A stretch of 18,003 bases of DNA from a bacterium (lineage in GTDB: Bacteria; Planctomycetota; J058; JAJDCP01). Each line of letters starts with the position of its first letter. Position 1 is the first letter of the stretch. The notes under the pieces were generated by a model. It had not been told where the DNA came from, made no database searches, and was given only the letters and a program-made list of their open reading frames with translations. This document shows positions 7,630 through 14,808 of the stretch, in pieces. The translations under genes and the position numbers were made by a program. The stretch spans positions 1 through 18,003 of the forward strand of contig JAUIEM010000196.1 of assembly GCA_030428695.1 (NCBI GenBank), read 5' to 3'.

Positions 7630-7775
7630 GGGAAGGTCCTCCGTGGGGGTTGGTCGAAACAGGCCACACCGTACATGTCCGCCGCCCGGGAGGTTCTTAC
7701 GGGGGAATCCGGCCGCGGGTCGTTTTTCTTCCGGCGCGGGACCGTACGCCCCCTGCTCGCGTCGGTCCCCCCTGC

Positions 7776-7781
7776 TATACT
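7776..7781 (+). promoter_or_regulatory. -10 box (TATACT) of the thioredoxin-like gene
   Basis: TATACT matches the sigma70 -10 consensus at five of six positions. It lies 33 nt upstream of the ATG at 7809, which leaves a leader of about 20 nt that still contains the GGAG ribosome-binding site (7799-7802). No good -35 hexamer is seen at 16-18 nt spacing. Confidence 0.5.
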
Positions 7782-7808
7782 CCTCGTTCCCCACTTCCGG
7801 AGTCTGCG

Positions 7809-8399
7809 ATGTCCCGCGTCCTCTTCCTCTGCCTCATTCCCCTCGTCGGCCTCTACCTCCTCGGCTGCGGTGACGGCGTCGAGCCCGGCGTGCCCGAAGG
7901 CCTCGGCGACTACGTCGGAAACCTGACCGATGTCTCCTACCTCAACCGCCGCGGCAAGCCCGGGCGGCCGAGCGCGAGCGGCACGCCGGTCGCGCTGACC
8001 GACTTCCAGGGAAGCTTCGTCTGGGCCGAGTACGCCGCGCCCTGGTGCGGGCCGTGCGGGCCCCAGGCGAAGACGATCGGGAAGCTCGACGGGAAGATCG
8101 ACGGGCTGGTCTTCCTGACGATCGTGACCAGTGAGCAGGGGGGCTACGGGCATCCGGCCACCCAGGCCACGGCCAGCCGCTGGGCGGGGACCCACGGTCT
8201 CGACCCGGCGCGGGTGGTCGCGGCGGACCTGACCGCGCTGACGGTGCCCCGGCACATCCTGTACTCGCCGCGCGGGCAGGTGCTGTTCGCCCGCGAGGGG
8301 ACGATGGACGAGGCCGAGATCCGGACGGTCGCCGCGCAGCGCATGGCGGACTGGCAGACCTGGGCGGACACCGACGTCAAGGCGGAGTGGATGCGTTAG
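7809..8399 (+). CDS. Thioredoxin-fold (TlpA/redoxin-like) lipoprotein
   Basis: The 196-aa protein has a lipoprotein signal with an LLGC lipobox (Cys20). After a loose linker there is a thioredoxin-like core. FVWAEYAAPWCGPC places the redox motif WCGPC at 79-83, followed by a helix (QAKTIGKL) and later a TVPRHIL segment with the cis-Pro (about 147) and an SPRGQVLF strand, as in TlpA/ResA proteins. GGAG at 7799-7802 and a TATACT box support the start at 7809. The frame is open further upstream but contains the promoter there. It probably works on the outer face of the cytoplasmic membrane or in the periplasm as a thiol-disulfide reductase. The C39-ABC gene follows after 55 bp, so a role in keeping an exported product or envelope partner reduced is plausible. 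Confidence 0.9.
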   Translation: MSRVLFLCLIPLVGLYLLGCGDGVEPGVPEGLGDYVGNLTDVSYLNRRGKPGRPSASGTPVALTDFQGSFVWAEYAAPWCGPCGPQAKTIGKLDGKIDGLVFLTIVTSEQGGYGHPATQATASRWAGTHGLDPARVVAADLTALTVPRHILYSPRGQVLFAREGTMDEAEIRTVAAQRMADWQTWADTDVKAEWMR

Positions 8400-8425
8400 C
8401 GTCTGGCGGCGCTGTCGCCTACACT
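8396..8425 (+). promoter_or_regulatory. Candidate promoter for the C39-ABC operon
   Basis: TACACT (8420-8425) lies 35 nt before the ATG at 8455, with a weak TTAGCG (8396-8401) 18 nt upstream overlapping the previous stop codon. It matches the TANACT pattern seen before other genes here. Readthrough from the thioredoxin-like gene is also possible. Confidence 0.35.
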
Positions 8426-8454
8426 GAGCCCAAACGACCGGAGAAAGGAGCCCG

Positions 8455-11070
8455 ATGGCGCGCCACGGACCGCCCCGCACACGCCTGGCGCCCGAGGTCA
8501 TCCAGACCTCGGCGATGGACTGCGGTCCGGCCTCGCTGCAGTGCCTGCTCGCGGGCTTCGGCATCCCCGCCAGCTACGGGCGCCTGCGCGAGGCCTGCCA
8601 GACCGGCCTCGACGGGACGAACATCGACTCCCTCGAGGACGCGGCGGTCGCCCTCGGCCTCGACGCCGAGCAGGTGATGCTGCCGCGCGACCACATCCTC
8701 CTGCCCGAGGCTCGCGCCCTGCCCGCGATCGCGGTCACCCTGCTCGCCAACGGCCTGACCCACTTCATCGTGGTCTGGCGGGTGCACGGCAACCTCGTCC
8801 AGATCATGGACCCCGGCACCGGCCGCCGCTGGGTCACCCGCGAGCGGCTGCTCAACGAGCTGTACCGCCACGCGATGCCCGTGCCGGCGGCGGACTGGCG
8901 GGCCTGGGCGGGGGAGGGGGAGTTCGGGGACGCGCTCGCCCGGCGCATCACCGCGATCGGCGTCGGCCGGCGCCGGCGCAAGGAGCTGCTCGCCGAGGCC
9001 CTCGCCGATCCCGGCTGGAAGAGCCTGGCGCGGCTCGACGCGGCGGTGCGCATGCTCGCGGCCCTGCCCGCCGACCTGCCCCGGGCGAAGCTGCTCGAGG
9101 GCCTGCTCGAGGACGCGGTGCAGCACGACGCCGAGGCGATCCCCGAGAGCTACTGGTCGGTACGGCCGCATCCGCAACAGCCGGACGAGGTCATCCTCCG
9201 CGCCGGCGTGCTGATCCGGGTGCTCGGCAGCAAGGAGCCGTCGCTCGAGGCGCTCGAGCCCGAGCTGGCGGCGGCGATCCGCGAGAAGCCGAAGAGCCCC
9301 TGGCTGACGCTGTTCCAGCTGGTCTGGCCGGACAGCACCCTGGCGCTGGCCGCCGGCCTCGGCGTGCTGCTCGCCGCCCTGGGGGTGATGGTCGAGGCGC
9401 TGCTGCTCAAGGGGCTGCTCGACATCGGCTCGATGCTCGGGGCGTTCAGCGAGCGGGCCTGGGCGGTCGGGGGACTGTTCACGCTCGTGCTCCTGTTGTT
9501 CGTCCTGCGGCTGCCCCTGCGCCGGCTGCTGCTCGCGCTCGGGCGGCGGCTCGAGGCGCGCTTCCGGCGGACCTTCCTCGAGAAGATCCCCAAGCTCGGC
9601 GACCGCTACTTCAGCAGCCGCCTGACCTCGGACATGACCGAGCGCGCCCACGCCGTCGTCGGCCTGCGCGAGCTGCCGCAGCTGGTCGAAGGGGGCATGC
9701 ACCAGAGCCTCGCGTTGGGCTTGACGGCCGCCGGCATCGTGTGGCTCGATCCGGAGCTGCTCATCGGCACCGTCGTCGCGGTGGTGCTGTCGGTCCTGGT
9801 TCCTCTGTTCTCGCAGAAGTTGTTGCAGGAACGCGACCTGCGCGTGCGCTCCCAGCTCGGCGCGCTCAGCCGCTTCTACCTCGACGCGCTGCTCGGCCTG
9901 GTGCCGATCCGCAACCACGGCGCCGGCCGGGCGATGCAGAGCGAGCACGAGGGGGTGCTGAGCGAGTGGGCCCGCGCCAGCCTGCGCCTGCAGGGGGCGG
10001 CGGTCGCCCTCGAGGGCGTGCAGAGCCTGCTCGGCTTCGGGGTCGGGGCCTGGCTGCTGATCGACCACCTGCTGCGGGTCGGGGTCGGCGGCGGCACGCT
10101 GCTGCTGGTCTACTGGGTGCTCAAGCTGCCCGCCTACGGCAGCCTGCTCGCCCTGAACATCCGCCAGCTGCCGATGCTGCGCAACATCGTCCTGCGCCTG
10201 CTCGAGCCCCTCGGCGCCCCCGAGCTCGAGTACAAGGAGGCGGAGGAAGCGGAGGACGTCGACACGCCGTTCGCCATCGAGCTGTCGGGGGTCGGCGTCA
10301 GCGTGTCCGGCAACACCATCCTCGACGGCATCGACCTCTGCCTCGAGCCGGGCAGCCACGTCGCGGTGGTCGGCCCCTCCGGAGCGGGGAAGTCGAGCCT
10401 GGCCGGGGTGCTGCTCGGCTGGCACCGGCCGAACAGCGGCCAGGTGCACGTCGACGGCGCCCCGTTGGATGTCCCCGCGCTGCGCAGGGCGACCGCCTGG
10501 GTCGACCCGGCGGTGCAGCTGTGGAACCGCTCGCTGGCCGCCAACCTGCGCTACGGCGAGCCCGGCGCCGTCGACCTCGGGCCGGTGCTCGCCCAGGCCG
10601 ACCTGCGCAGCCTGCTCGAGACGCTGCCCGAGGGGCTGCAGACGCCGCTCGGGGAGAGCGGCGGGCTGATCTCCGGGGGCGAGGGACAGCGCGTGCGCCT
10701 CGGGCGCGGGATGCTGAAGAGCGGGGTGCGGCTGGCGGTGCTCGACGAGGCCTTCCGCGGCCTCGACCGCGGCCAGCGCCAGCGGCTGACGGCCCGGGCG
10801 CGCGAGCTGTGGAAGGGGGTGACGATGCTGTACGTCAGCCACGACGTGCAGGACACCCGCGACTTCGACAAGGTCGTCGTGCTCGAGGCGGGCAAGGTCG
10901 TCGAGCACGCGACACCGGCCGAGCTGCTCGCGCGGCCGGATTCCCGCTACAACCAGCTGCTCGAGGCCGAGCGCGCGGTCTTCCGCGAGCACTGGCAGGG
11001 GACGCGCTGGCGCGGGCTGCGGCTCGACTCGGGGCGCATCGTGCCGCGGCCGGAGATGGCCGATGCCTGA
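8455..11070 (+). CDS. C39 peptidase-containing ABC exporter (PCAT/NHLM-like, ABC1)
   Basis: The 871-aa protein begins with a C39 double-glycine-type peptidase domain. Gln17 (oxyanion) and Cys23 lie in VIQTSAMDCGPASLQCLL, His103 in LTHFIVVWRV and Asp119 in IMDPGTG, so the catalytic set is intact. About 130 helical residues (about 150-285) then precede the membrane domain (about 290-580). The nucleotide-binding domain shows Walker A GPSGAGKSS (640-648), signature SGGEGQR (740-746), Walker B VLDEA (762-766) and His796. The Q-loop glutamine appears to be Asp684 (ATAWVDPAVQLW). Family members cleave the leader at a GG-type site and export the core peptide. A GAAAGGAG sequence precedes the ATG. It overlaps the next ABC gene by 8 nt, which argues for translational coupling. 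The length exceeds a typical PCAT (about 700-720 aa) because of the middle insertion. Confidence 0.92.
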   Translation: MARHGPPRTRLAPEVIQTSAMDCGPASLQCLLAGFGIPASYGRLREACQTGLDGTNIDSLEDAAVALGLDAEQVMLPRDHILLPEARALPAIAVTLLANGLTHFIVVWRVHGNLVQIMDPGTGRRWVTRERLLNELYRHAMPVPAADWRAWAGEGEFGDALARRITAIGVGRRRRKELLAEALADPGWKSLARLDAAVRMLAALPADLPRAKLLEGLLEDAVQHDAEAIPESYWSVRPHPQQPDEVILRAGVLIRVLGSKEPSLEALEPELAAAIREKPKSPWLTLFQLVWPDSTLALAAGLGVLLAALGVMVEALLLKGLLDIGSMLGAFSERAWAVGGLFTLVLLLFVLRLPLRRLLLALGRRLEARFRRTFLEKIPKLGDRYFSSRLTSDMTERAHAVVGLRELPQLVEGGMHQSLALGLTAAGIVWLDPELLIGTVVAVVLSVLVPLFSQKLLQERDLRVRSQLGALSRFYLDALLGLVPIRNHGAGRAMQSEHEGVLSEWARASLRLQGAAVALEGVQSLLGFGVGAWLLIDHLLRVGVGGGTLLLVYWVLKLPAYGSLLALNIRQLPMLRNIVLRLLEPLGAPELEYKEAEEAEDVDTPFAIELSGVGVSVSGNTILDGIDLCLEPGSHVAVVGPSGAGKSSLAGVLLGWHRPNSGQVHVDGAPLDVPALRRATAWVDPAVQLWNRSLAANLRYGEPGAVDLGPVLAQADLRSLLETLPEGLQTPLGESGGLISGGEGQRVRLGRGMLKSGVRLAVLDEAFRGLDRGQRQRLTARARELWKGVTMLYVSHDVQDTRDFDKVVVLEAGKVVEHATPAELLARPDSRYNQLLEAERAVFREHWQGTRWRGLRLDSGRIVPRPEMADA

Positions 11071-13225
11071 GCTCGCCTCCTCTGCGTGGTCGCTGCACGA
11101 GCTCGGCGAGGGCGTCGCCAGCCTCGCCCGCTCCGCCGGCCTCAGCCGCCGCAGCCTCGAGCTGCCCCGCCTCGACGGGTCCCTCGCCGAGCGGCCCCAG
11201 GCCCTCGCCCGTTGGCTCGGCTTCGCGGCGGAGAGCCTGGGGCTGGAGGCCGAGCCGGTCGTCACTCCCTACGCCGAGGTCGAGGACCTGCTGCGCGCGG
11301 CCGGCCCCGCCGTGCTGCGCCTGCCGGGCAGCCCGCCGCGCTTCCTGATGCTCAAGAAGGGCGGCCGCCGGTTGCGGGTGCTCGGCCCGGACGGGATGCT
11401 CCACCGGCTGTCCCTCGAGGAGGTCGCCGCCGCCCTGCGGGCGCCGGTCGAGGGCGAGGCCCGCGCGCGCATCGGGCAGATGCTCGGCCGCATCGGCCTC
11501 GAGGGTGACCAGGCCGAGCGCGCCGAACGCGCCCTGTTGCTCGAGCAGCTCGGGGGCGTGCAGATCGAGGGCTGCTGGCTGTTGCGCCTCGGGCCGGGCT
11601 CGGGCTTCCTGCGCCGGGCGCGGGTGGCCGGCCTGGGCGGGGTGGCGGTGCGGATGTTCGGCCTGCACGGCATCAGCCAGATCCTGATGCTGCTCGGCTG
11701 GGCGATGATCGGCCGCGGCATCCTCCAGGACCGCCTCGACCTCGGCTACCTGCTCGCCTGGGCGCTGGTGTTGCTCAGCGCGATCCCCCTGCGGCTGCTG
11801 CAGGTGTGGCTGCAGGGGAAGCTGTCCATCGGCCTCGGCGGCCTGCTCAAACAGCGGCTGCTGGCCGGGGCGATGCGGCTCGAGCCGGAGGAGATCCGGC
11901 ACCTGGGCGCGGGCCAGCTCATCGGCCGGGTGATGGAGTCCGAGATGGTCACCGAGCTCGCCCTCGGCGGCGGCTTCCTGCTGCTGTTCGGCGTGCTCGA
12001 GCTCGGCGCCGCTGGCGCCGTGCTCGGCTTCGGCGCGGGCGGCGTGGTGCACCTCGCGATGTTCTGCGCCTGGGCCGTGCTGGTCGGCTTCCTCAGCTGG
12101 CGCTACCTGCGCCGCCGGCGAGACTGGACCGAGGAGCGCCTGGCCCTGACGCACGACCTGGTCGAGCGCATGGTCGGCCACCGCACCCGCCTCGTCCAGC
12201 AGCGCCGCGAGCGCTGGCACAGCAGCGAGGACCTGCGCCTCGAGCACTATCTGCGCAGCTCCCGCCAGCTCGACGGGCTCGAGGCCCTCAACGACAGCCT
12301 CTTCTCCCGCGGCTGGATGGCTCTCGGGCTGCTCGGCCTCGCCCCCGCCCTGCTGGTCGGCGAGGCCGGCGCCGCCAGCCTCGCCGTCGGCCTCGGCGGG
12401 GTGCTGCTCGGCTCGGCCGCCTTCGCCTCGGTCGCCACCGGGCTGAGCGCCCTGAGCGGGGCCTGGCTGGCCTGGGAGCAGGTGCGCTTCATCTCGAAGG
12501 CCGCCGCCCGCATCCCGCCCCTGCCCTCGCCGGAGCAGGTGCTCGCCGGCCTGGCCGAGGCGCAGGAGGGAGCGGACGCGGGGGACGCCGGGGAGGCGGG
12601 GGACGCGGGCGCGCCGATCGTGCTCGAGGCGAGCGACCTGGTGTTCCGCTACGGCGACCGGCCGGAGCCGATCCTGCGCGGGGTCAGCCTGGCGGTCGCG
12701 AAGGGCGAGCGGGTGTTGCTCGAGGGCCGCTCCGGCAGCGGGAAGTCGACGCTGGCCTCGCTGATGGTCGGGCTGCGCGCGCCGACCTCCGGGCTGCTGC
12801 TGCTCGCCGGTCTCGACCGCCACAGCCTCGGGCCGGAGCGCTGGCGGCGCTGGGTGTCGGCGGCGCCGCAGTTCCACGAGAACCACGTGATGGCCCACAC
12901 CTTCGCCTTCAACCTGCTGATGGGCAGGCGCTGGCCGCCCCTGGAAGAGGACATGCGGGAAGCCGAGGAGCTGTGCCACGAGCTCGGCCTCGGCCCGCTG
13001 CTCGAGCGCATGCCCTCCGGCCTCGGGCAGATGGTCGGCGAGAGCGGCTGGCAGCTGTCGCACGGCGAGAAGAGCCGGCTGTTCCTCGCCCGGGCTCTGC
13101 TGCAGGACGCGCGGCTGTTGATCCTCGACGAGAGCTTCGCCGCTCTCGACCCGGAGAGCCTGCGGCGCTGCCTGGACTGCGTGCTGCGGCGGGCGCCGAG
13201 CCTGTTGGTGATCGCGCACCCCTGA
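11063..13225 (+). CDS. ABC exporter half-transporter with degenerate C39-like N-terminus (ABC2), short C-terminus
   Basis: The 720-aa protein starts with a region of about 170 residues. Within it, AGPAVLRLPGSPPRFLMLKKGGRRLRVLGPD-type sequence (about 80-120) has the spacing of the second half of a C39 domain but no catalytic Cys. A membrane domain (about 195-470) follows, then a Gly/Ala/Asp linker (QEGADAGDAGEAGDAG). The nucleotide-binding domain has Walker A GRSGSGKST (555-563), Q-loop Gln603, signature LSHGE (665-669) and Walker B LLILDES with Asp689 and Glu690. The H-loop His719 is the penultimate residue, and the protein ends at VIAHP, about 40 residues short of the usual domain end. I infer a heterodimer partner of ABC1, similar to the ABC1/ABC2 pair of NHLM systems. 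Its start lies within the end of ABC1. Confidence 0.9.
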   Translation: MPELASSAWSLHELGEGVASLARSAGLSRRSLELPRLDGSLAERPQALARWLGFAAESLGLEAEPVVTPYAEVEDLLRAAGPAVLRLPGSPPRFLMLKKGGRRLRVLGPDGMLHRLSLEEVAAALRAPVEGEARARIGQMLGRIGLEGDQAERAERALLLEQLGGVQIEGCWLLRLGPGSGFLRRARVAGLGGVAVRMFGLHGISQILMLLGWAMIGRGILQDRLDLGYLLAWALVLLSAIPLRLLQVWLQGKLSIGLGGLLKQRLLAGAMRLEPEEIRHLGAGQLIGRVMESEMVTELALGGGFLLLFGVLELGAAGAVLGFGAGGVVHLAMFCAWAVLVGFLSWRYLRRRRDWTEERLALTHDLVERMVGHRTRLVQQRRERWHSSEDLRLEHYLRSSRQLDGLEALNDSLFSRGWMALGLLGLAPALLVGEAGAASLAVGLGGVLLGSAAFASVATGLSALSGAWLAWEQVRFISKAAARIPPLPSPEQVLAGLAEAQEGADAGDAGEAGDAGAPIVLEASDLVFRYGDRPEPILRGVSLAVAKGERVLLEGRSGSGKSTLASLMVGLRAPTSGLLLLAGLDRHSLGPERWRRWVSAAPQFHENHVMAHTFAFNLLMGRRWPPLEEDMREAEELCHELGLGPLLERMPSGLGQMVGESGWQLSHGEKSRLFLARALLQDARLLILDESFAALDPESLRRCLDCVLRRAPSLLVIAHP

Positions 13226-13233
13226 GGTAGACT
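13205..13233 (+). promoter_or_regulatory. Candidate internal promoter for the pqqD-like/GT2 pair
   Basis: TTGGTG (13205-13210), an exact 17-nt spacer and TAGACT (13228-13233) overlap the last codons and stop of ABC2. They lie 20 nt before the ATG at 13253, leaving room for GGAGG at 13240-13244. The two genes may therefore be expressed both with and independently of the exporters. Confidence 0.4.
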
Positions 13234-13252
13234 GCGCACGGAGGATCCCCCG

Positions 13253-13672
13253 ATGTCCGAGACCCGCTTCCGCGTGCACCCCGCCATCGCCCACGAGAAC
13301 CTCGACGGCGAGGTGCTCGCCATCGACCTCGCCGCCGGCGTCTACTTCAGCCTGAAGGGCAGCGCCGCCGAGGTCTTCTCGCTGCTCGCCGCCGGCCTGA
13401 CCGCGGGGGAGGCCGTCGCCCGGCTGCAGAGCCGGTGGACCGCCGCCGACGGGGTGCTCGCGAGCGATGTCGCCGCGTTGCTCGCCCGCGCGCTCGAGGA
13501 GAAGCTGCTGGTCGCAGACGCCGCGCGGGTGCCGGCGGACTGCTCCTTCGAGGAGCGGCCCGCCGTGCCGTGGGAAGCTCCGGAGCTGCGGCGCTACACC
13601 GACATGCAGGACCTGCTCACCCTCGATCCGATCCACGATGTCGACGCGGCGGGCTGGCCCGAGCCGGGATGA
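13253..13672 (+). CDS. PqqD-family (RRE-fold) peptide-binding protein
   Basis: The 139-aa protein has the PqqD core over residues 1-90: VHPAIAHENLDGEVLAIDL, then GVYFSLKGSAAEVFSLLAAG and a helical part with GEAVARLQSRW and ALLARALEEKLL. PqqD and related RRE domains form a small winged-helix fold that holds the leader of a ribosomally made peptide for modifying enzymes. The C-terminal extension carries a sharply defined segment YTDMQDLLTLDPIHDVD followed by AAGWPEPG (115-139). I recall a similar tail in other stand-alone PqqD-like proteins, so it is probably a conserved docking or structural element. GGAGG at 13240-13244 fixes the start. The stop overlaps the GT2 start (ATGA), so the two are coupled. 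No PqqE-like radical SAM gene is present in the window. Confidence 0.9.
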   Translation: MSETRFRVHPAIAHENLDGEVLAIDLAAGVYFSLKGSAAEVFSLLAAGLTAGEAVARLQSRWTAADGVLASDVAALLARALEEKLLVADAARVPADCSFEERPAVPWEAPELRRYTDMQDLLTLDPIHDVDAAGWPEPG

Positions 13673-14307
13673 GGCTCAGCGCGATCGTCGCGGTGCAGAA
13701 CGGCGCGGAGCACCTCGCCTCCGCGCTGTCGAGCATCCGCGCCCAGACGCGGCCGGCCGACGAGGTATTGGTCGTCGACGGCGAATCCACCGACGGCACC
13801 GAGGCGGTCGCCCGCTCCTTCCCGCAGGTGCGCTACCTGCGCCAGCGCGGGCGGGGCCTGGCGGAGGCGCGCAACACGGGCATCGCCGAAGCCTCCGGCG
13901 AGCTGCTCGCCTTTCTCGACCACGACGACCTGTGGACTCCGGACAAGCTCGCCGTCCAGGTGGCCGTGCTCGAAGCGCGGCCGGAGCTGCTGTTCTGCGT
14001 GGCCCACTGGCGGCAGTTCGACGACCCCGCCGCGCTGGATGAAGCGACCCGTCCGGGCCTGACTCCGGGCAGCCTGGTCGCTCGCCGGGCGGCTTTCGAG
14101 CGGCTCGGGGGCTTCGATCCGGCCTTCAGCATTGGCTGCGACAGCGAGTGGTTCATCCGCGCCCGGGACCTGCGGGTGCCCTCGGTGTGTGTGCCCCAGG
14201 CGCTGCTGCTCAAGCGGCGCCGGGCCGCGAGCCTGTCCGCCGACCGCGAGACGTACCGGCGGGAGTGGCTGCGGATCCTGCAGAAGTCGCTCGCGCGGCG
14301 GGGGTAG
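13669..14307 (+). CDS. Family 2 glycosyltransferase (GT-A fold)
   Basis: The 212-aa protein begins MRLSAIVAVQNGAEHLASAL and carries the GT2 signatures: LVVDGESTDGT (nucleotide-sugar binding), GLAEARNTGI, and LLAFLDHDDLWTPDKL with the metal-binding DHDD. Later come FERLGGFDPAFSIGCDSEWFIRA, the acceptor-side motif with its acidic pair, and LKRRRAASLS. It is short for the family and has no membrane segment, so it is probably a soluble cytoplasmic enzyme using a UDP- or GDP-type sugar. The acceptor is unknown. Overlap with the pqqD-like stop (ATGA) and the exporter genes upstream make glycosylation of the exported peptide an attractive but unproven idea. Polysaccharide or lipid acceptors are the alternative. 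Confidence 0.92.
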   Translation: MRLSAIVAVQNGAEHLASALSSIRAQTRPADEVLVVDGESTDGTEAVARSFPQVRYLRQRGRGLAEARNTGIAEASGELLAFLDHDDLWTPDKLAVQVAVLEARPELLFCVAHWRQFDDPAALDEATRPGLTPGSLVARRAAFERLGGFDPAFSIGCDSEWFIRARDLRVPSVCVPQALLLKRRRAASLSADRETYRREWLRILQKSLARRG

Positions 14308-14384
14308 GTTGCGGGGGCGGACGGACGTGTGCGGATGCGCGAGGCGACGCGCTGCGCTGAGCCCGGGCGGAAGAGGGGGACATC

Positions 14385-14420
14385 AACGCAGAGTCGCAGA
14401 GTCGCAGAGGCGCGGAGGGG
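14385..14420. repeat. Tandem 8-bp CGCAGAGN repeats
   Basis: About four consecutive units of CGCAGAGT or close variants (CGCAGAGG, CGCGGAGG) follow CATCAA. Similar strings of the ACGCAGAGACGCAGAG type are, from memory, widespread between genes in many environmental bacterial genomes, and produce false LRASATLRLCV-like translations on the opposite strand. Confidence 0.8.
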
Positions 14421-14522
14421 TGGTGGAACCCCGGTCACCGACAGGGGCTCGCAGCGCAGGTAGTCGCCCCACCGTTGGGTTGGACGACCCCTTCCGTCGG
14501 AGGTTTGCTGAACGCGTGGGGC

Positions 14523-14671
14523 CCAAAGGTGTTCAGATCGGGCGCGGGCAGGCCCTGGGCTCGGACGGCTCGGGGTGTCGCAGAATGCGGGGGGGTCCAA
14601 AGGTGTTCAGATCGGGCGCGGGCAGGTCCTGGGCTCGGACGGCTCGGGGTGTCGCAGAATGCGGGGGAGGT
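14523..14671. repeat. Two-copy tandem direct repeat, unit about 74 bp
   Basis: The unit beginning CCAAAGGTGTTCAGATCGGG at 14523 recurs at 14597. The copies differ by one substitution (GGCCCTGGG versus GGTCCTGGG) and in the terminal G run. The near identity implies a recent duplication or ongoing correction. No function is evident. Confidence 0.9.
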
Positions 14672-14765
14672 CCGGTTTTGGCGACAGTGGTGGCGTGCAG
14701 AGGGGTGTTGGCAAGGCAGGCAAGGGTTTACGAGTGCGACACCCAGCTGTTCTCACAGTCCGAAC

Positions 14766-14804
14766 GTCGGCGTCATTTCCGGCAGAGTCCGTTTCGTCGC
14801 CGAC
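14766..14804 (-). terminator. Weak stem-loop downstream of the coiled-coil gene
   Basis: A 7-bp inverted repeat (14766-14772 with 14798-14804) starts 5 bases beyond the stop of the minus-strand gene. The loop is long (25 nt) and no T run follows, so it is at best a factor-dependent or weak terminator. Confidence 0.2.
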
Positions 14805-14808
14805 AGGA

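Larger units (their letters stand above)
14308..14808. other. Repeat-bearing intergenic region without recognised genes
   Basis: These 501 bp between the glycosyltransferase and the convergent coiled-coil gene contain an 8-bp tandem repeat, a 74-bp tandem duplication and a possible stem-loop. The open frames here read as low-complexity Arg/Gly/Ser strings. I see no ribosome-binding site plus plausible protein. Confidence 0.7.

Noticed and set aside
3323..7669. A 1448-codon minus-strand frame spanning several genes
   Set aside because: Low-complexity composition, and it passes through clearly coding sequence in other frames on both strands. The real minus-strand gene is 5725-7434.
7650..7808. 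In-frame upstream extension of the thioredoxin-like protein
   Set aside because: It would place a promoter box and RBS inside coding sequence and bury the lipoprotein signal in the middle of the protein.
13223..13260. A frameshift truncating ABC2
   Set aside because: The 27-bp gap to the next RBS-equipped start leaves no lost coding sequence to join, so the short end is treated as real.
8419..13636. Long minus-strand frames (8419-11265, 10835-13636) opposite the ABC genes
   Set aside because: His/Gln/Glu/Pro-rich mirror images of ABC codons with no motif. The plus-strand frames show complete Walker and C39 motifs.
13833..14600. A 255-codon minus-strand frame containing an LRASATLRLCV-type stretch
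   Set aside because: The stretch is a translation of the CGCAGAGN repeats and the rest is opposite the GT2 gene.
14385..14671. CRISPR array
   Set aside because: The repeats are directly tandem with no unique spacers, and no cas genes are present.
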